From Kordia sp965224175 (GTDB lineage: Bacteria; Bacteroidota; Bacteroidia; Flavobacteriales; Flavobacteriaceae), in assembly GCF_965224175.1 (NCBI RefSeq), contig NZ_OZ245041.1, positions 4,154,001 to 4,218,000 of the forward strand: a DNA stretch of 64,000 nt, read 5' to 3'. Positions 1 to 7,325 of this stretch are shown here, piece after piece. Position numbers and translations under genes: made by a program. Under the pieces are notes generated by a model. That model worked only from the letters and a program-made list of their open reading frames with translations. It searched no databases and was not told the DNA's origin. The first letter of the stretch is position 1, and the number at the start of each line of letters is the position of its first letter.

Positions 1-230
1 TAATCTATTCCAAATGCGTTTCCATCTAGAAGTTTTCTATACCAATATTTCTGTTGTGCATATTGTTCTTTGTAAGATATTACAATAAGTCTACAAATTT
101 CTAGTATGGGAGCTGTATTAATATACTTCTCAAAATCGTCCATTATGGGCCATAAGGCTATATATTCTTCGTCCTTTGCGTCAAGTATTTGTTTTACTGG
201 ATAATAAAAAAACTTTAAATCTAATTTCAT
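1..230 (-). CDS. Hypothetical protein, partial (left edge); candidate immunity protein
   Basis: The ATG is at 228-230 on the minus strand, and the frame stays open for 76 codons to the window edge, so the C-terminus is missing. The visible part starts MKLDLKFFYYPVK and is acidic, rich in aromatic residues and free of a signal peptide. I do not recognise the family. Its place is informative: it begins 13 bases after the stop of a leftover toxin-like tail (244-330), the same tail-then-immunity order seen in the cassettes to its right. An immunity role is therefore inferred from position only. Confidence 0.55.
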   Translation of the reverse strand, partial: MKLDLKFFYYPVKQILDAKDEEYIALWPIMDDFEKYINTAPILEICRLIVISYKEQYAQQKYWYRKLLDGNAFGID

Positions 231-243
231 TTTTTATTTATTT

Positions 244-330
244 TTATTCAACATAATGTACATATTCCACTTTATCTTTTATAAGATCAAAGATCTCTTT
301 AGATTCCCTGTGATCAATGACTTTAGTGCT
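244..330 (-). pseudogene. Leftover 3' tail of a displaced toxin gene (cassette E)
   Basis: On the minus strand a stop-terminated stretch of 28 codons without a start reads STKVIDHRESKEIFDLIKDK, then VEYVHYVE and a stop at 244-246. The next gene starts 13 bases further on. It looks like a toxin C-terminus by analogy with the tails at 1635-1760 and 2269-2400, whose homology to the intact toxin is directly visible. This tail has no match to the intact toxin, so the call is an inference. Confidence 0.4.
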
Positions 331-350
331 TTATATAGAAAGTTTCTTAG

Positions 351-438
351 CTAAATAATATTTTCAAGTGTTAATTCTGCTAAATCACCGCCTTTGAGTT
401 CTCTTTTTTGAATTCTCCCGCTTAACTTCCATAAAACT
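351..438 (-). pseudogene. Fragment of a toxin gene, pre-deaminase segment
   Basis: About 50 bases here are nearly identical to 3395-3450 inside the intact toxin gene. Read on the minus strand in the toxin frame they give VLWKLSGRIQKRELKGGDLA, matching the toxin segment just before its deaminase domain with two changes. Homology ends abruptly on both sides, and a stop lies at 351-353. It is a broken copy of the conserved part of a paralogous toxin gene. Confidence 0.75.
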
Positions 439-477
439 TCTAATTTTCACTTAACCCCTTAAATCACTTCAATTAGA

Positions 478-509
478 AAAAGCTACACTAAAAAATTGGC
501 GTAGCTTTT
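478..509. terminator. Hairpin terminator, copy 1 of a repeated spacer
   Basis: AAAAGCTAC (478-486) pairs with GTAGCTTTT (501-509), giving a U-run on either strand. The block 472-552 is repeated at 1049-1127 with a few changes, including the start-proximal GCACTAGTT-N3-AACTAGTGC palindrome at 532-552. Confidence 0.5.
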
Positions 510-538
510 ATATTATTCTTACTCATGCACGGCACTAG

Positions 539-609
539 TTACAAACTAGTGCGGTCTTCTGCTTTTTCTTCTTCCATTTTTTTAAATACTTTTTTGCTAT
601 TTCTAGCAT
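539..609 (-). pseudogene. Truncated second copy of the Imm35-like gene
   Basis: On the minus strand this reads MLEIAKKYLKKMEEEKA, then EDRTSL and a stop inside the palindrome at 532-552. The first 17 residues match residues 8-24 of the intact neighbour at 640-996 (MLEIAKKYLKKMEEEKA). Only the 5' end of the gene remains, joined to a copy of the terminator spacer. It is a remnant of a tandem duplication of an immunity cassette. Confidence 0.7.
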
Positions 610-639
610 TCCTTTGTTCGTTAGCTTTAAATACATACT

Positions 640-996
640 TTATTTGTGGCTATATCGATCTTCATCTGGATACCAAAAAGAATGTAATGACGTTACAAAA
701 TCTCCATTTTCATAATCTTCATATTGTTCCTCAGGATGGTAATGAGTCCCAAAATGTAAAACCCTACGATGCTCTTTTTCTACTAAAAAAGGTGCGGCAT
801 TTATTCTATATTTATGATCCAATGTTTCGTAAAAAAGCTTAGCAATAAAATAATAAACATTGCCAAGAGGTTTTTTAATGGTTTCATTAATCATTAATTC
901 ATGGCTGTTTTCTTCCCCTAGTTCTTGAGCTTTTTCTTCTTCCATTTTTTTTAAATATTTCTTTGCTATTTCTAGCATTTCTATGTCTGTTAGCAT
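640..996 (-). CDS. Imm35/YrhB-like immunity protein
   Basis: A 118-aa cytoplasmic protein with no signal peptide. It has a Lys/Glu-rich N-terminal helix (residues 8-30) followed by a section with the layout of the Imm35/YrhB family: an aromatic strand (NVYYFIAKLF), an APFLVEKEHRRV strand where family members carry a PxxVD segment, and HFGTHYHPEEQYEDYEN resembling the family's GT...YxxxYE ending. The family assignment comes from this by-eye pattern and is moderate. Immunity proteins of this group protect the producer from a polymorphic toxin, but here the toxin is gone except for a tail just upstream (1010-1045). The plus-strand reading frame across the gene is a shadow. Confidence 0.6.
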   Translation of the reverse strand: MLTDIEMLEIAKKYLKKMEEEKAQELGEENSHELMINETIKKPLGNVYYFIAKLFYETLDHKYRINAAPFLVEKEHRRVLHFGTHYHPEEQYEDYENGDFVTSLHSFWYPDEDRYSHK

Positions 997-1009
997 ATTT
1001 TATGTTTTA

Positions 1010-1045
1010 TTATTCAATTTTTAAATACTGATATCCATCGTTGTA
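1010..1045 (-). pseudogene. Leftover 3' tail of a displaced toxin gene (cassette D)
   Basis: On the minus strand the last in-frame codons read YNDGYQYLKIE and stop at 1010-1012, 13 bases before the start of the Imm35-like gene. On the other side the tail ends abruptly at the repeated terminator block. It is short and matches nothing else here, so it is supported mainly by repeating the tail-immunity arrangement of the neighbouring cassettes. Confidence 0.35.
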
Positions 1046-1052
1046 AATTAGA

Positions 1053-1084
1053 AAAAGCTACACTAAAAAATTAGCATAGCTTTT
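1053..1084. terminator. Hairpin terminator, copy 2 of the repeated spacer
   Basis: AAAAGCTA (1053-1060) pairs with TAGCTTTT (1077-1084). This is the second copy of the block at 478-509. It lies about 70 bases downstream of the stop of the SMI1 gene at 1152 and would end that minus-strand transcript. Confidence 0.5.
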
Positions 1085-1151
1085 ATATTGTTCTTACTTA
1101 TGCATGGCGCTAGTTATAAATTAGTGTTATCACAGAGACAGTATTGAGGTT

Positions 1152-1631
1152 CTATCTATCATATTTAGGATCATAGTCATCAATAGCTTGTTCTACATAT
1201 TCAGAAAAACTATCAGCTATTTTTCCAAAAGCTTCTTTCGGATCATCTTCATAATTCTCCATATCCAAACCATATACTGGTGGATCATCTCCTTCGTCTA
1301 AATATATAAAGTTGATGTATAAAGAGCCATATATTTCTCCAATAACCCAAAAATCTTTATTGATTAAATGTTCTAAATTATATTCTTTTAAATTAGCTTT
1401 TGCCAACTCATAGAGTTCTTCTAAGTAAAACAATCCAATAGAAAGACCAGAAACTGAGATAGGCCTAAATCCTTTCCCAGCTAATAGGCTATATTCTTTA
1501 TAAGCTTTTGGAAACTGGATGTTTAATTTTTGTTCGAATTTTTCTATTTCAGTTATCGGAATACCAGAACTATCTTTTATGTCGTTTTTAATCAGATACT
1601 CCTCTAATTTTTGCATGAATGTTATTTTCAT
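1152..1631 (-). CDS. SMI1/KNR4-family immunity protein, third paralog
   Basis: A 159-aa soluble protein with the SMI1/KNR4 (SUKH) layout: an N-terminal helix, ITEIEKFEQKLNIQFPKAYKEYSLLAGK (the family's E...FP..Y..FL...G signature, residues about 27-54), a WVIGE strand, YLDEGDDPPVY and a C-terminal FSEYVEQAI helix. SUKH proteins commonly neutralise nuclease or deaminase toxins by binding them. It shares fold and motifs with the two SMI1 genes to the right but is clearly more diverged than they are from each other. Its start is 3 bases after the stop of a leftover toxin tail (1635-1760), the same tight spacing as the intact toxin and its own immunity gene. Confidence 0.85.
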   Translation of the reverse strand: MKITFMQKLEEYLIKNDIKDSSGIPITEIEKFEQKLNIQFPKAYKEYSLLAGKGFRPISVSGLSIGLFYLEELYELAKANLKEYNLEHLINKDFWVIGEIYGSLYINFIYLDEGDDPPVYGLDMENYEDDPKEAFGKIADSFSEYVEQAIDDYDPKYDR

Positions 1632-1634
1632 ACT

Positions 1635-1760
1635 TATATTTTTTTAAAATCTGCATTATCTTTTACAATTGTTTTTATTCCATCCTCATCAATAAAGAAA
1701 GGTCTTTCGACTTCAATATTCCCACCAAAACGTTCTTGAAATAAAAGTAGTTTTCTTAAC
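1635..1760 (-). pseudogene. Leftover 3' end of a deaminase toxin gene (cassette C)
   Basis: Read on the minus strand this gives LRKLLLFQERFGGN, then IEVERPFFIDEDGIKTIV and KDNADFKKI before the stop. The last 22 residues differ from the intact toxin's C-terminus only by isoleucine for valine. At the DNA level 1644-1708 matches 2926-2990 with one mismatch in 65. The homology begins right at the terminator of the previous cassette (1761-1788). There is no start codon and the catalytic PCxxC segment is missing, so it cannot encode an active toxin. Confidence 0.9.
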
Positions 1761-1788
1761 AAAAAAACCGCCAAGTTCATTTGACGGT
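1761..1788 (-). terminator. Rho-independent terminator after SMI1 paralog 2
   Basis: On the minus strand ACCGTCAA pairs with TTGGCGGT (1781-1788 and 1767-1774), followed by seven U residues (1761-1767). It lies 10 bases past the stop of the gene at 1798-2262 and marks the junction with the older toxin tail. Confidence 0.8.
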
Positions 1789-1797
1789 TCTAAGTAT

Positions 1798-2262
1798 TTA
1801 TTTGTTTTCTGGGTCACTTTCATAAAACTCAATAGCTTCTTCAACCCATTTTTGAAAGCTTTCAGCAACTGGACCAAATGTGTATATGTCATCCATATCT
1901 CCATAAAACTCACAATCTAAACGATATACAGGTGGATTGTCGCCTTCGTTTAAATGAAAATACCAAAAAGCACCACTATCTGTAGCAATTACCCAAAAAG
2001 GTTTTTGAATAAGGTGATTGAGTTTATATTGATCTAGTAATTCTTTGGCGCGTAATTGATTTTCTTCTTCATAATCATAATCAAAGCCGTGAGGAATTGC
2101 TCCACAATAATCTCCTGATAGGATTAAAAATTCTCTGTAAGCTATAGGATAAGTAATATTATATTTAGATTCAATAATTGAAATCTTGTCTGTATCAAGA
2201 CCTTTTCCGTCATTAAATTTATCTTTCCATGATTCTAATCTTTCCATATATTGTAATTCCAT
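1798..2262 (-). CDS. SMI1/KNR4-family immunity protein, second paralog
   Basis: A 154-aa SUKH-fold protein: IESKYNITYPIAYREFLILSG (residues about 30-50) is the family's N-terminal signature, followed by KPFWVIATDSGAFWYFHL and GDNPPVYRLD. From about residue 69 to the end it is almost identical to the neighbour at 2446-2913, while the first 60 residues differ considerably. Such a mosaic fits recombination between the two copies or selection on the toxin-facing half. It starts just after a leftover toxin tail (2269-2400) and is followed by its own terminator (1761-1788), so it is a displaced immunity cassette. Confidence 0.88.
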   Translation of the reverse strand: MELQYMERLESWKDKFNDGKGLDTDKISIIESKYNITYPIAYREFLILSGDYCGAIPHGFDYDYEEENQLRAKELLDQYKLNHLIQKPFWVIATDSGAFWYFHLNEGDNPPVYRLDCEFYGDMDDIYTFGPVAESFQKWVEEAIEFYESDPENK

Positions 2263-2268
2263 ATTCTT

Positions 2269-2400
2269 TAACTATAGTTTTTTTATGTTTTTGAAATTCT
2301 TATTATTTGAAACAACTTTTCTTATTCCATTTTTATTGGTGTAAAATGGTCTTTCAACACGAATAATAGCATTGAAAAATCGATTAAATAAAATTAATTA
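2269..2400 (-). pseudogene. Leftover 3' end of a deaminase toxin gene (cassette B)
   Basis: In the minus-strand frame this reads LILFNRFFNAIIRVERPF, then YTNKNGIRKVVSNNKNFKN and IKKL before the stop. Bases 2348-2399 are identical to 2983-3034 in the intact toxin gene (52 of 52), and the part nearer the stop has diverged. The homology stops at the T-run of the terminator at 2404-2438. The catalytic residues are absent. Confidence 0.9.
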
Positions 2401-2403
2401 TCT

Positions 2404-2438
2404 AAACAAAAAGCCGTCAAAATTAAATTTGACGGCTT
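2404..2438 (-). terminator. Rho-independent terminator after SMI1 paralog 1
   Basis: On the minus strand AAGCCGTCAAA (2438-2428) pairs with TTTGACGGCTT (2421-2411) and is followed by a U-rich stretch. It begins 8 bases after the stop of the immunity gene at 2446-2913, ending the toxin-immunity transcript. Confidence 0.8.
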
Positions 2439-2445
2439 AGGTAAA

Positions 2446-2913
2446 TTATTTATTTTCTGGATCATTTTCATAGAAGTCAATGGCTTTTTCAACCCACTTT
2501 TGAAAGCTTTCAGCAACTGGACCAAATGTGTATATGTCATCCATATCTCCATAAAATTCACAATCCAATCGATATACAGGTGGATTATCACCATCATCTA
2601 AATAAAAATACCAAAACGCACCACTGTCTGTAGCAATTACCCAAAAAGGTTTTTGAATAAGGTGATTGAGTTTGTATTGATTTAGTAATTCTTTGGCGCG
2701 TAATTGATTTTCATCTGCATATTCAAATCTATGACTACCATGCGGTATAGCAGCACAATAAATCCCTGCCATTGCTAAAAATTCTTTATAGGCGTTTGGG
2801 TAATTAATACTGTACCTAGATTCAATGGTTGAAATTTTATCCAAATTTACACCTTTTCCCCTTTTATATTTTTCTTTCCATAATTGAAGGTTATTCATAT
2901 ACATAGTTTCCAT
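2446..2913 (-). CDS. SMI1/KNR4-family immunity protein, cognate to the intact toxin
   Basis: A 155-aa SUKH-fold protein with IESRYSINYPNAYKEFLAMAG, KPFWVIATDSGAFWYFYLDDGDN and a PPVYRLD strand. It starts 2 bases after the stop of the deaminase toxin, so the two are almost certainly co-translated. That pairing makes it the functional immunity partner. Its C-terminal half is almost identical to the paralog at 1798-2262, including at the DNA level (compare 2446-2706 with 1798-2058). SUKH immunity proteins are established partners of nuclease and deaminase toxins; specificity for this toxin is inferred from adjacency. Confidence 0.9.
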   Translation of the reverse strand: METMYMNNLQLWKEKYKRGKGVNLDKISTIESRYSINYPNAYKEFLAMAGIYCAAIPHGSHRFEYADENQLRAKELLNQYKLNHLIQKPFWVIATDSGAFWYFYLDDGDNPPVYRLDCEFYGDMDDIYTFGPVAESFQKWVEKAIDFYENDPENK

Positions 2914-2915
2914 AA

Positions 2916-5225
2916 TTATATTTTCTTAAAATCTGCATTATCTTTTACAATTGTTTTTATTCCATCCTCATCAACAAAGAAAGGTCTTTCAACACGAATA
3001 ATAGCATTGAAAAATCGATTAAATAAAATTAATTCTTTTTTACAGACAATGCAAGGATCATAAGTAGTCTTAAGATCTACACTTAGTAATTTTACATTTT
3101 CAGGTTTTTTTGCAACTTGTAGTAAATCTGTATGATCTTCTTTTATTAGTTCCATCACTTTTGATTCAGAATCAGAACTTCTATTTTTTTCAAATATGGT
3201 ATCGAAAAATTCATTATCTTTTATTTTTCTACTGACAACACCTTTAGCACCTTCATATCTGATTCCTTTTCCAGAATGTTCGATATATTCATACTCAACT
3301 ATTTTTCCATCTACTTCAAATTTAGCATTTACTTTTACTATATTCTCACTCTCAAGATCTGTTCTGCTATTTTTTATTCCTGTTAATTCTGTTAAATCAT
3401 CGCCTTTGAGTTCTCTTTTTTGAATTCTCCCGCTTAACTTCCATAAAACTTTTATTTTTTCTACGTCGATTACACGACCTTTAACTTTTATTGTTTTTTT
3501 TACTCCGTTTTCAATAACTTTTTTATCAACTAACCCATCTTTCATGTATTCGTCTCGTCTATCAATAAACCATTGATCTTTCTTCTTAAATTCAGCAGTT
3601 ATTCTAAGACGCCTTCTATGTACTCTTACATATTCTGAGTTAAGAAAAGCAGGATCTTCATTTAATTTTTTTAAATATCTGTCTATACCTTCATTCTGTT
3701 TTCTAGCTCTAACAGGGTCTTTTTTTATTTCAGCCTCTTTTAATATAGAATTTTTATATTTAATAATGATTTTATCTTTCTCTGTTACTTTAATTGGACC
3801 TACATTAAATGTTTGAATTTTTACATACTCAACTTCTACCGTAATATTTTTATTTTTTAACTCGGCAAGAGTTTTTCTGTCAATCCCTGGTAATTTTATT
3901 CTATTAATCAATTCATCCAACTTATCATTTACAAATTGTTTTGCTTTCGGAAATTTATTGGCAATTCTAGCCACTCCTTTAGCAAATCCAATAATTTCCA
4001 GAACAATTTCAAATATCTTTGGAATGAATAGACCAAATTCATACGCATTTTTGTAAGCTTCATCACCAATTAAAAAAGCAAATAATTTACTGAGTTTTTT
4101 AGAGATGATTTCTCCAATTTTTTCCCAGCTAAGTTCGGCTAAAAACTTATCGATGGCTTTGGTGATTGCCACTTGATTTTGATAGTTGAGTAACCCTATC
4201 AAGCCGCCAACACCATCTACGATACTGGCAATAAAGTCAATAATACCATTAATAAAACCAACAGTATATGCATTGTATAGTTTTATTGTATGGTCGATGT
4301 TTTCCTGTATACTTTTAAATGCTCCAACAATTATGTTTTTAAACCATATAATAATATCGTTTATTACATTAATTCCTCCATTGATAATAGTTTCTGCAAT
4401 TTGCTGCTCTTTTTCAGAACCTTCATGTTTAGGTAAATTCAATGTGCCTATATCATCAATAAACATAGCATCCATGGTTGTAACAAATACATTTATCATA
4501 GATGATTTACTGGAAAATAAAGGATCATATTTTGTATTGGTATAAGGAATGTCTTTATATTGTAACGTTGCAATATTAGGGTTCCAAGTTTCTTGACCTA
4601 GCTTGAACTCTCTGATGTAATTAGCAACAGCTCCAAATACCTGATCTGAGATATAACCAGTTGTATTTGATAAATCTACAACGCCAAGTCGTATGCACAT
4701 TAAAAAAACTTGATGCATTAGCTCTAATGCATTTGGAGGTGTATAGTTTTTGAATGCAACATATTTTCGCAAGTGTTCTTCTAATAGAATTGAAATATCA
4801 TTTCTATCAAAATCATATTGTTGTTTATTAATATCCATCCATTCTGCTAAATCATGAATAATATCTTTAGCAATACTTTTGTCTACTATTAACTTTTCTA
4901 AAACATTTTTACTGAGAGTTACTCCTAATGGTTCTATGTCATCAAATGTAATACCCGAAAGATCCAATCTAGAAACTTTAGTATTCAAAATTTCTTTTTC
5001 GTTTTTTTTACGAACATACAAGTATAAATAATTATCACTTTTCGCTCTTTTCCTTAAAACTTCAAAAGCATCTTGATTATGAACAATATGAATTTCGAAA
5101 TGCATTTTTAGTTTTTTAGAGGAAAAATTAGCTGTTACTTTTTCCTCCAATTCGTTTGTTTCTTCAAAAAGCGATTTTCTACCCAACGGACTCACATAGC
5201 CCATTTTTTGTGTGACTCTGCTCAT
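2916..5225 (-). CDS. Polymorphic toxin with C-terminal deaminase domain
   Basis: A 769-aa protein without a signal peptide. Residues 1-270 are an unrecognised N-terminal region. About 285-440 is a run of amphipathic and hydrophobic helices (INDIIIWFKNIIVGAF, IIDFIASIVDGVGGLIGLL, IFEIVLEIIGFAKGVA) that could insert into a membrane. About 440-640 is charged. The last 130 residues look like a deaminase-fold toxin: E687 in SDSESK and the zinc motif P724-C725-x-x-C728, then FNRFFNAIIRVERP. This order (S/D-x-E-x-K, then TxxxPCxxC and a F...I.V strand) resembles the BURPS668_1122-type toxin deaminases. The substrate (DNA, RNA or nucleotide) cannot be told. It lies 3 bases after the 199-aa gene and 2 bases before its immunity gene. 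Pieces of paralogous toxin genes lie downstream. Confidence 0.8.
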   Translation of the reverse strand: MSRVTQKMGYVSPLGRKSLFEETNELEEKVTANFSSKKLKMHFEIHIVHNQDAFEVLRKRAKSDNYLYLYVRKKNEKEILNTKVSRLDLSGITFDDIEPLGVTLSKNVLEKLIVDKSIAKDIIHDLAEWMDINKQQYDFDRNDISILLEEHLRKYVAFKNYTPPNALELMHQVFLMCIRLGVVDLSNTTGYISDQVFGAVANYIREFKLGQETWNPNIATLQYKDIPYTNTKYDPLFSSKSSMINVFVTTMDAMFIDDIGTLNLPKHEGSEKEQQIAETIINGGINVINDIIIWFKNIIVGAFKSIQENIDHTIKLYNAYTVGFINGIIDFIASIVDGVGGLIGLLNYQNQVAITKAIDKFLAELSWEKIGEIISKKLSKLFAFLIGDEAYKNAYEFGLFIPKIFEIVLEIIGFAKGVARIANKFPKAKQFVNDKLDELINRIKLPGIDRKTLAELKNKNITVEVEYVKIQTFNVGPIKVTEKDKIIIKYKNSILKEAEIKKDPVRARKQNEGIDRYLKKLNEDPAFLNSEYVRVHRRRLRITAEFKKKDQWFIDRRDEYMKDGLVDKKVIENGVKKTIKVKGRVIDVEKIKVLWKLSGRIQKRELKGDDLTELTGIKNSRTDLESENIVKVNAKFEVDGKIVEYEYIEHSGKGIRYEGAKGVVSRKIKDNEFFDTIFEKNRSSDSESKVMELIKEDHTDLLQVAKKPENVKLLSVDLKTTYDPCIVCKKELILFNRFFNAIIRVERPFFVDEDGIKTIVKDNADFKKI

Positions 5226-5228
5226 ACC

Positions 5229-5828
5229 TTAAACAATTAAAAACCCATCAGGATTGTTCCCATAAAAGCTTGTTGTATCATCTATTGTTTCAAAGCTCAC
5301 AATACAATTTCCTGTTACCGTGAAGTCTTTCCAATTTGTGCCAGTTAACATGATTCCTTTGGTTGCGAGTTCGTTTGTAATGGTAGAAGCAATGTCTGCA
5401 GCCAATGAAATTTGGAAACTGGTTGTATCAAATTTATTCGGGTTTGTAATGTCTGTATTTACTGTTTTAAATACGACTATAAGTGTATGGTCTGCTACTT
5501 CAATGGCATCATCGTACGGATTGGGTACTTGTACCGCTTGTAAGGCAAAGTTATTTTCTTGGTGTAATACCTTTACAGAGACATTATCTTTATTCAATTC
5601 GTAAGAAGCAATATTGTTTACGGTAACCAATGCTTCAACACTTTTTATATCGTTTTGTTGTAAGTAATCGGCAACCATATCAAATTCTGTAGTTTTTCCA
5701 CTAAAAGCAGAATAGTCATCAATGACAGTCACTACCAATCCTTTGTTTTGATCGATGGCAGCTTGTCGTTCTTCTTTTGTTAAGTTTTTGTGCAACATGA
5801 TTGTTGCTACTTTTATATTTTCTTTCAT
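5229..5828 (-). CDS. Unrecognised 199-aa protein of the toxin operon
   Basis: A soluble alpha/beta protein without a signal peptide or membrane segment. It begins MKENIKVATIMLHKNLTKEE and contains IDDYSAFSGKTTEFDMVADY. The second half is Thr/Asp-rich with beta-strand character (DHTLIVVFKTVNTD, FQISLAADIASTI) and ends NPDGFLIV. I do not recognise the family. It sits between the fibre-like gene and the toxin, 3 bases from the toxin start, so it is translated with the toxin. Plausible roles are toxin chaperone, adaptor, or structural or collar subunit, all inferred from position. Confidence 0.7.
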   Translation of the reverse strand: MKENIKVATIMLHKNLTKEERQAAIDQNKGLVVTVIDDYSAFSGKTTEFDMVADYLQQNDIKSVEALVTVNNIASYELNKDNVSVKVLHQENNFALQAVQVPNPYDDAIEVADHTLIVVFKTVNTDITNPNKFDTTSFQISLAADIASTITNELATKGIMLTGTNWKDFTVTGNCIVSFETIDDTTSFYGNNPDGFLIV

Positions 5829-5857
5829 TTTTTATGATTTACAGTTGTGTGTGGTTT

Positions 5858-7294
5858 TTAAAATGTAGTGAGATTGCTTGTGACAAGTACTGCGGGATTT
5901 CCATCTGAATTTGCGGTATTTCGTATCGTTTTGGTCTTTAAAATACCTTCATTTAGTAATTGAAATTGCCCTGTGTTTGGAGATCGTTTGTCTATTGAAT
6001 AGTTGGTAGTATCTCCAGCATCATCAAAGACATTGATACCAACGAGTTTTATTCTATCTGTGCTGCCGCCATTTCTCAGCGTTCTGCAATTGGAAACGAA
6101 ATGACAGTTTTCAAAAATCCACTGACCTCTTGCATCACTATTTTGCCACAAGTCAAAAATCCAGGCATTGGAATTGTTAGCATTAAATTCTTTGATAAAT
6201 AGATTTTTAAAATATACAGTAGAACCCGCATGTGACGTAGTTTGAACTACCGCGCCGTTTGTATCTTTATATTTTAAAATGGTTCCAGCAAATTGACGAT
6301 ATCCAGGTGTCCAAGTTGTCCAACTTCTGGCAAAGTATGTATTAGACAATTCTGAATTTAGAAATGTAATAAAGCCATTGCTAATTCCAGAAAATAGAAA
6401 TACAGCATTTCCTTGTCCGATAACATTGCCTATGTAGATGTTTTTCTTACTCGTGGAAGTAACCAAAAACATATTTACATAATTAGAGGATTCATTGATA
6501 AAAGAATGCACTTTAATTGCTGCTTCTACTAAATCGTATCTGTAATCTTCTCTAAAAAATGCAAATTCATTTCCTTGTTTAATAATGACACGTCCTATTT
6601 CTACTTGCAATCGAACGTTTTCAGTATCTGGAGAAAATTTTCTTCCGTAGAAAAAAGCAATGTTGGTTTCTACAACATTAATTTTCATAATGCTACCGTA
6701 GCTTTGATAACCTGCTCCTAAATTGAAATATGCAAAGGAAGTATAGTTTTCATTTCCAGTATAGTTTAGCTGTATACGATCAAAATTAAGGTGTAAGCTA
6801 ATTCGCTGCGACCAAAAGAATGTTTCTTTGTTTGAAAATGTATGCGTGTATGTTCCAAATGGAATGTCAAATGTAATGCGTGCTAATGGACTTGTATTAT
6901 GTCCTTTTTGAGTAATGTTTCCTTCTTGTTGTATGTTGATACTAACTTTCTGACTTGAAGAAAATGTAATATTTCGCCTAGGAATTGCTTTTGTAATGAT
7001 GTATGTGCCAGCCGAAATTAGCACCAATACCCAATGATCTTCTCCGTCCCAAGCAGGCAATGCTTCTAATGCAGCATCTATAGTTTTAAACGGTTTACTG
7101 CTACTTTCTGTTGTTGCAGTTATGTCATCACCATCAAGAGTATTGATAAAAATTGTTTTAGGAGATACCGCATTTCCATTAGTATTTCCTTCTTCAATAT
7201 GTACAAAACTGTCTATTAAGTCTGCAAATTGCGCTTCTGTAGGAAAGTCTCCTATTTCAAAATAACTTTTTAATGTGTTTTTATCTTGTATCAT
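5858..7294 (-). CDS. Beta-helix-like fibre protein with flavobacterial tail-type N-terminus
   Basis: A 478-aa protein without a signal peptide. Residues 1-35 (DKNTLKSYFEIGDFPTEAQF, then ADLIDSF) form a leader I associate with Bacteroidota proteins annotated as tail, fibre or pectate-lyase-like. Residues 48-100 carry the start of a right-handed beta-helix: FINTLDGDDITATTESSSKP, FKTIDAALEALPAW, and LVLISAGTYI. The remainder is rich in aromatic, Asn and Ser residues with regular short strands (VYFKNLFIKEF, GQWIFENCHFVSNCRTL). It looks like a receptor-binding or surface-exposed fibre rather than an enzyme, since no catalytic set is obvious. It lies 29 bases upstream of the 199-aa gene. Confidence 0.65.
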   Translation of the reverse strand: MIQDKNTLKSYFEIGDFPTEAQFADLIDSFVHIEEGNTNGNAVSPKTIFINTLDGDDITATTESSSKPFKTIDAALEALPAWDGEDHWVLVLISAGTYIITKAIPRRNITFSSSQKVSINIQQEGNITQKGHNTSPLARITFDIPFGTYTHTFSNKETFFWSQRISLHLNFDRIQLNYTGNENYTSFAYFNLGAGYQSYGSIMKINVVETNIAFFYGRKFSPDTENVRLQVEIGRVIIKQGNEFAFFREDYRYDLVEAAIKVHSFINESSNYVNMFLVTSTSKKNIYIGNVIGQGNAVFLFSGISNGFITFLNSELSNTYFARSWTTWTPGYRQFAGTILKYKDTNGAVVQTTSHAGSTVYFKNLFIKEFNANNSNAWIFDLWQNSDARGQWIFENCHFVSNCRTLRNGGSTDRIKLVGINVFDDAGDTTNYSIDKRSPNTGQFQLLNEGILKTKTIRNTANSDGNPAVLVTSNLTTF

Positions 7295-7325
7295 CTTTTT
7301 TAAATTTTGTATGTGTAAAAAAATG

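Noticed and set aside
525..842. Plus-strand frame of 105 codons opposite the Imm35-like gene
   Set aside because: Antisense to a better-supported gene and a duplicated fragment; low-complexity Phe/Leu content typical of a shadow frame.
1713..1913. Minus-strand frames (also 2394-2597) overlapping the SMI1 genes
   Set aside because: They are out-of-frame readings of immunity genes, terminators and toxin tails; no family features.
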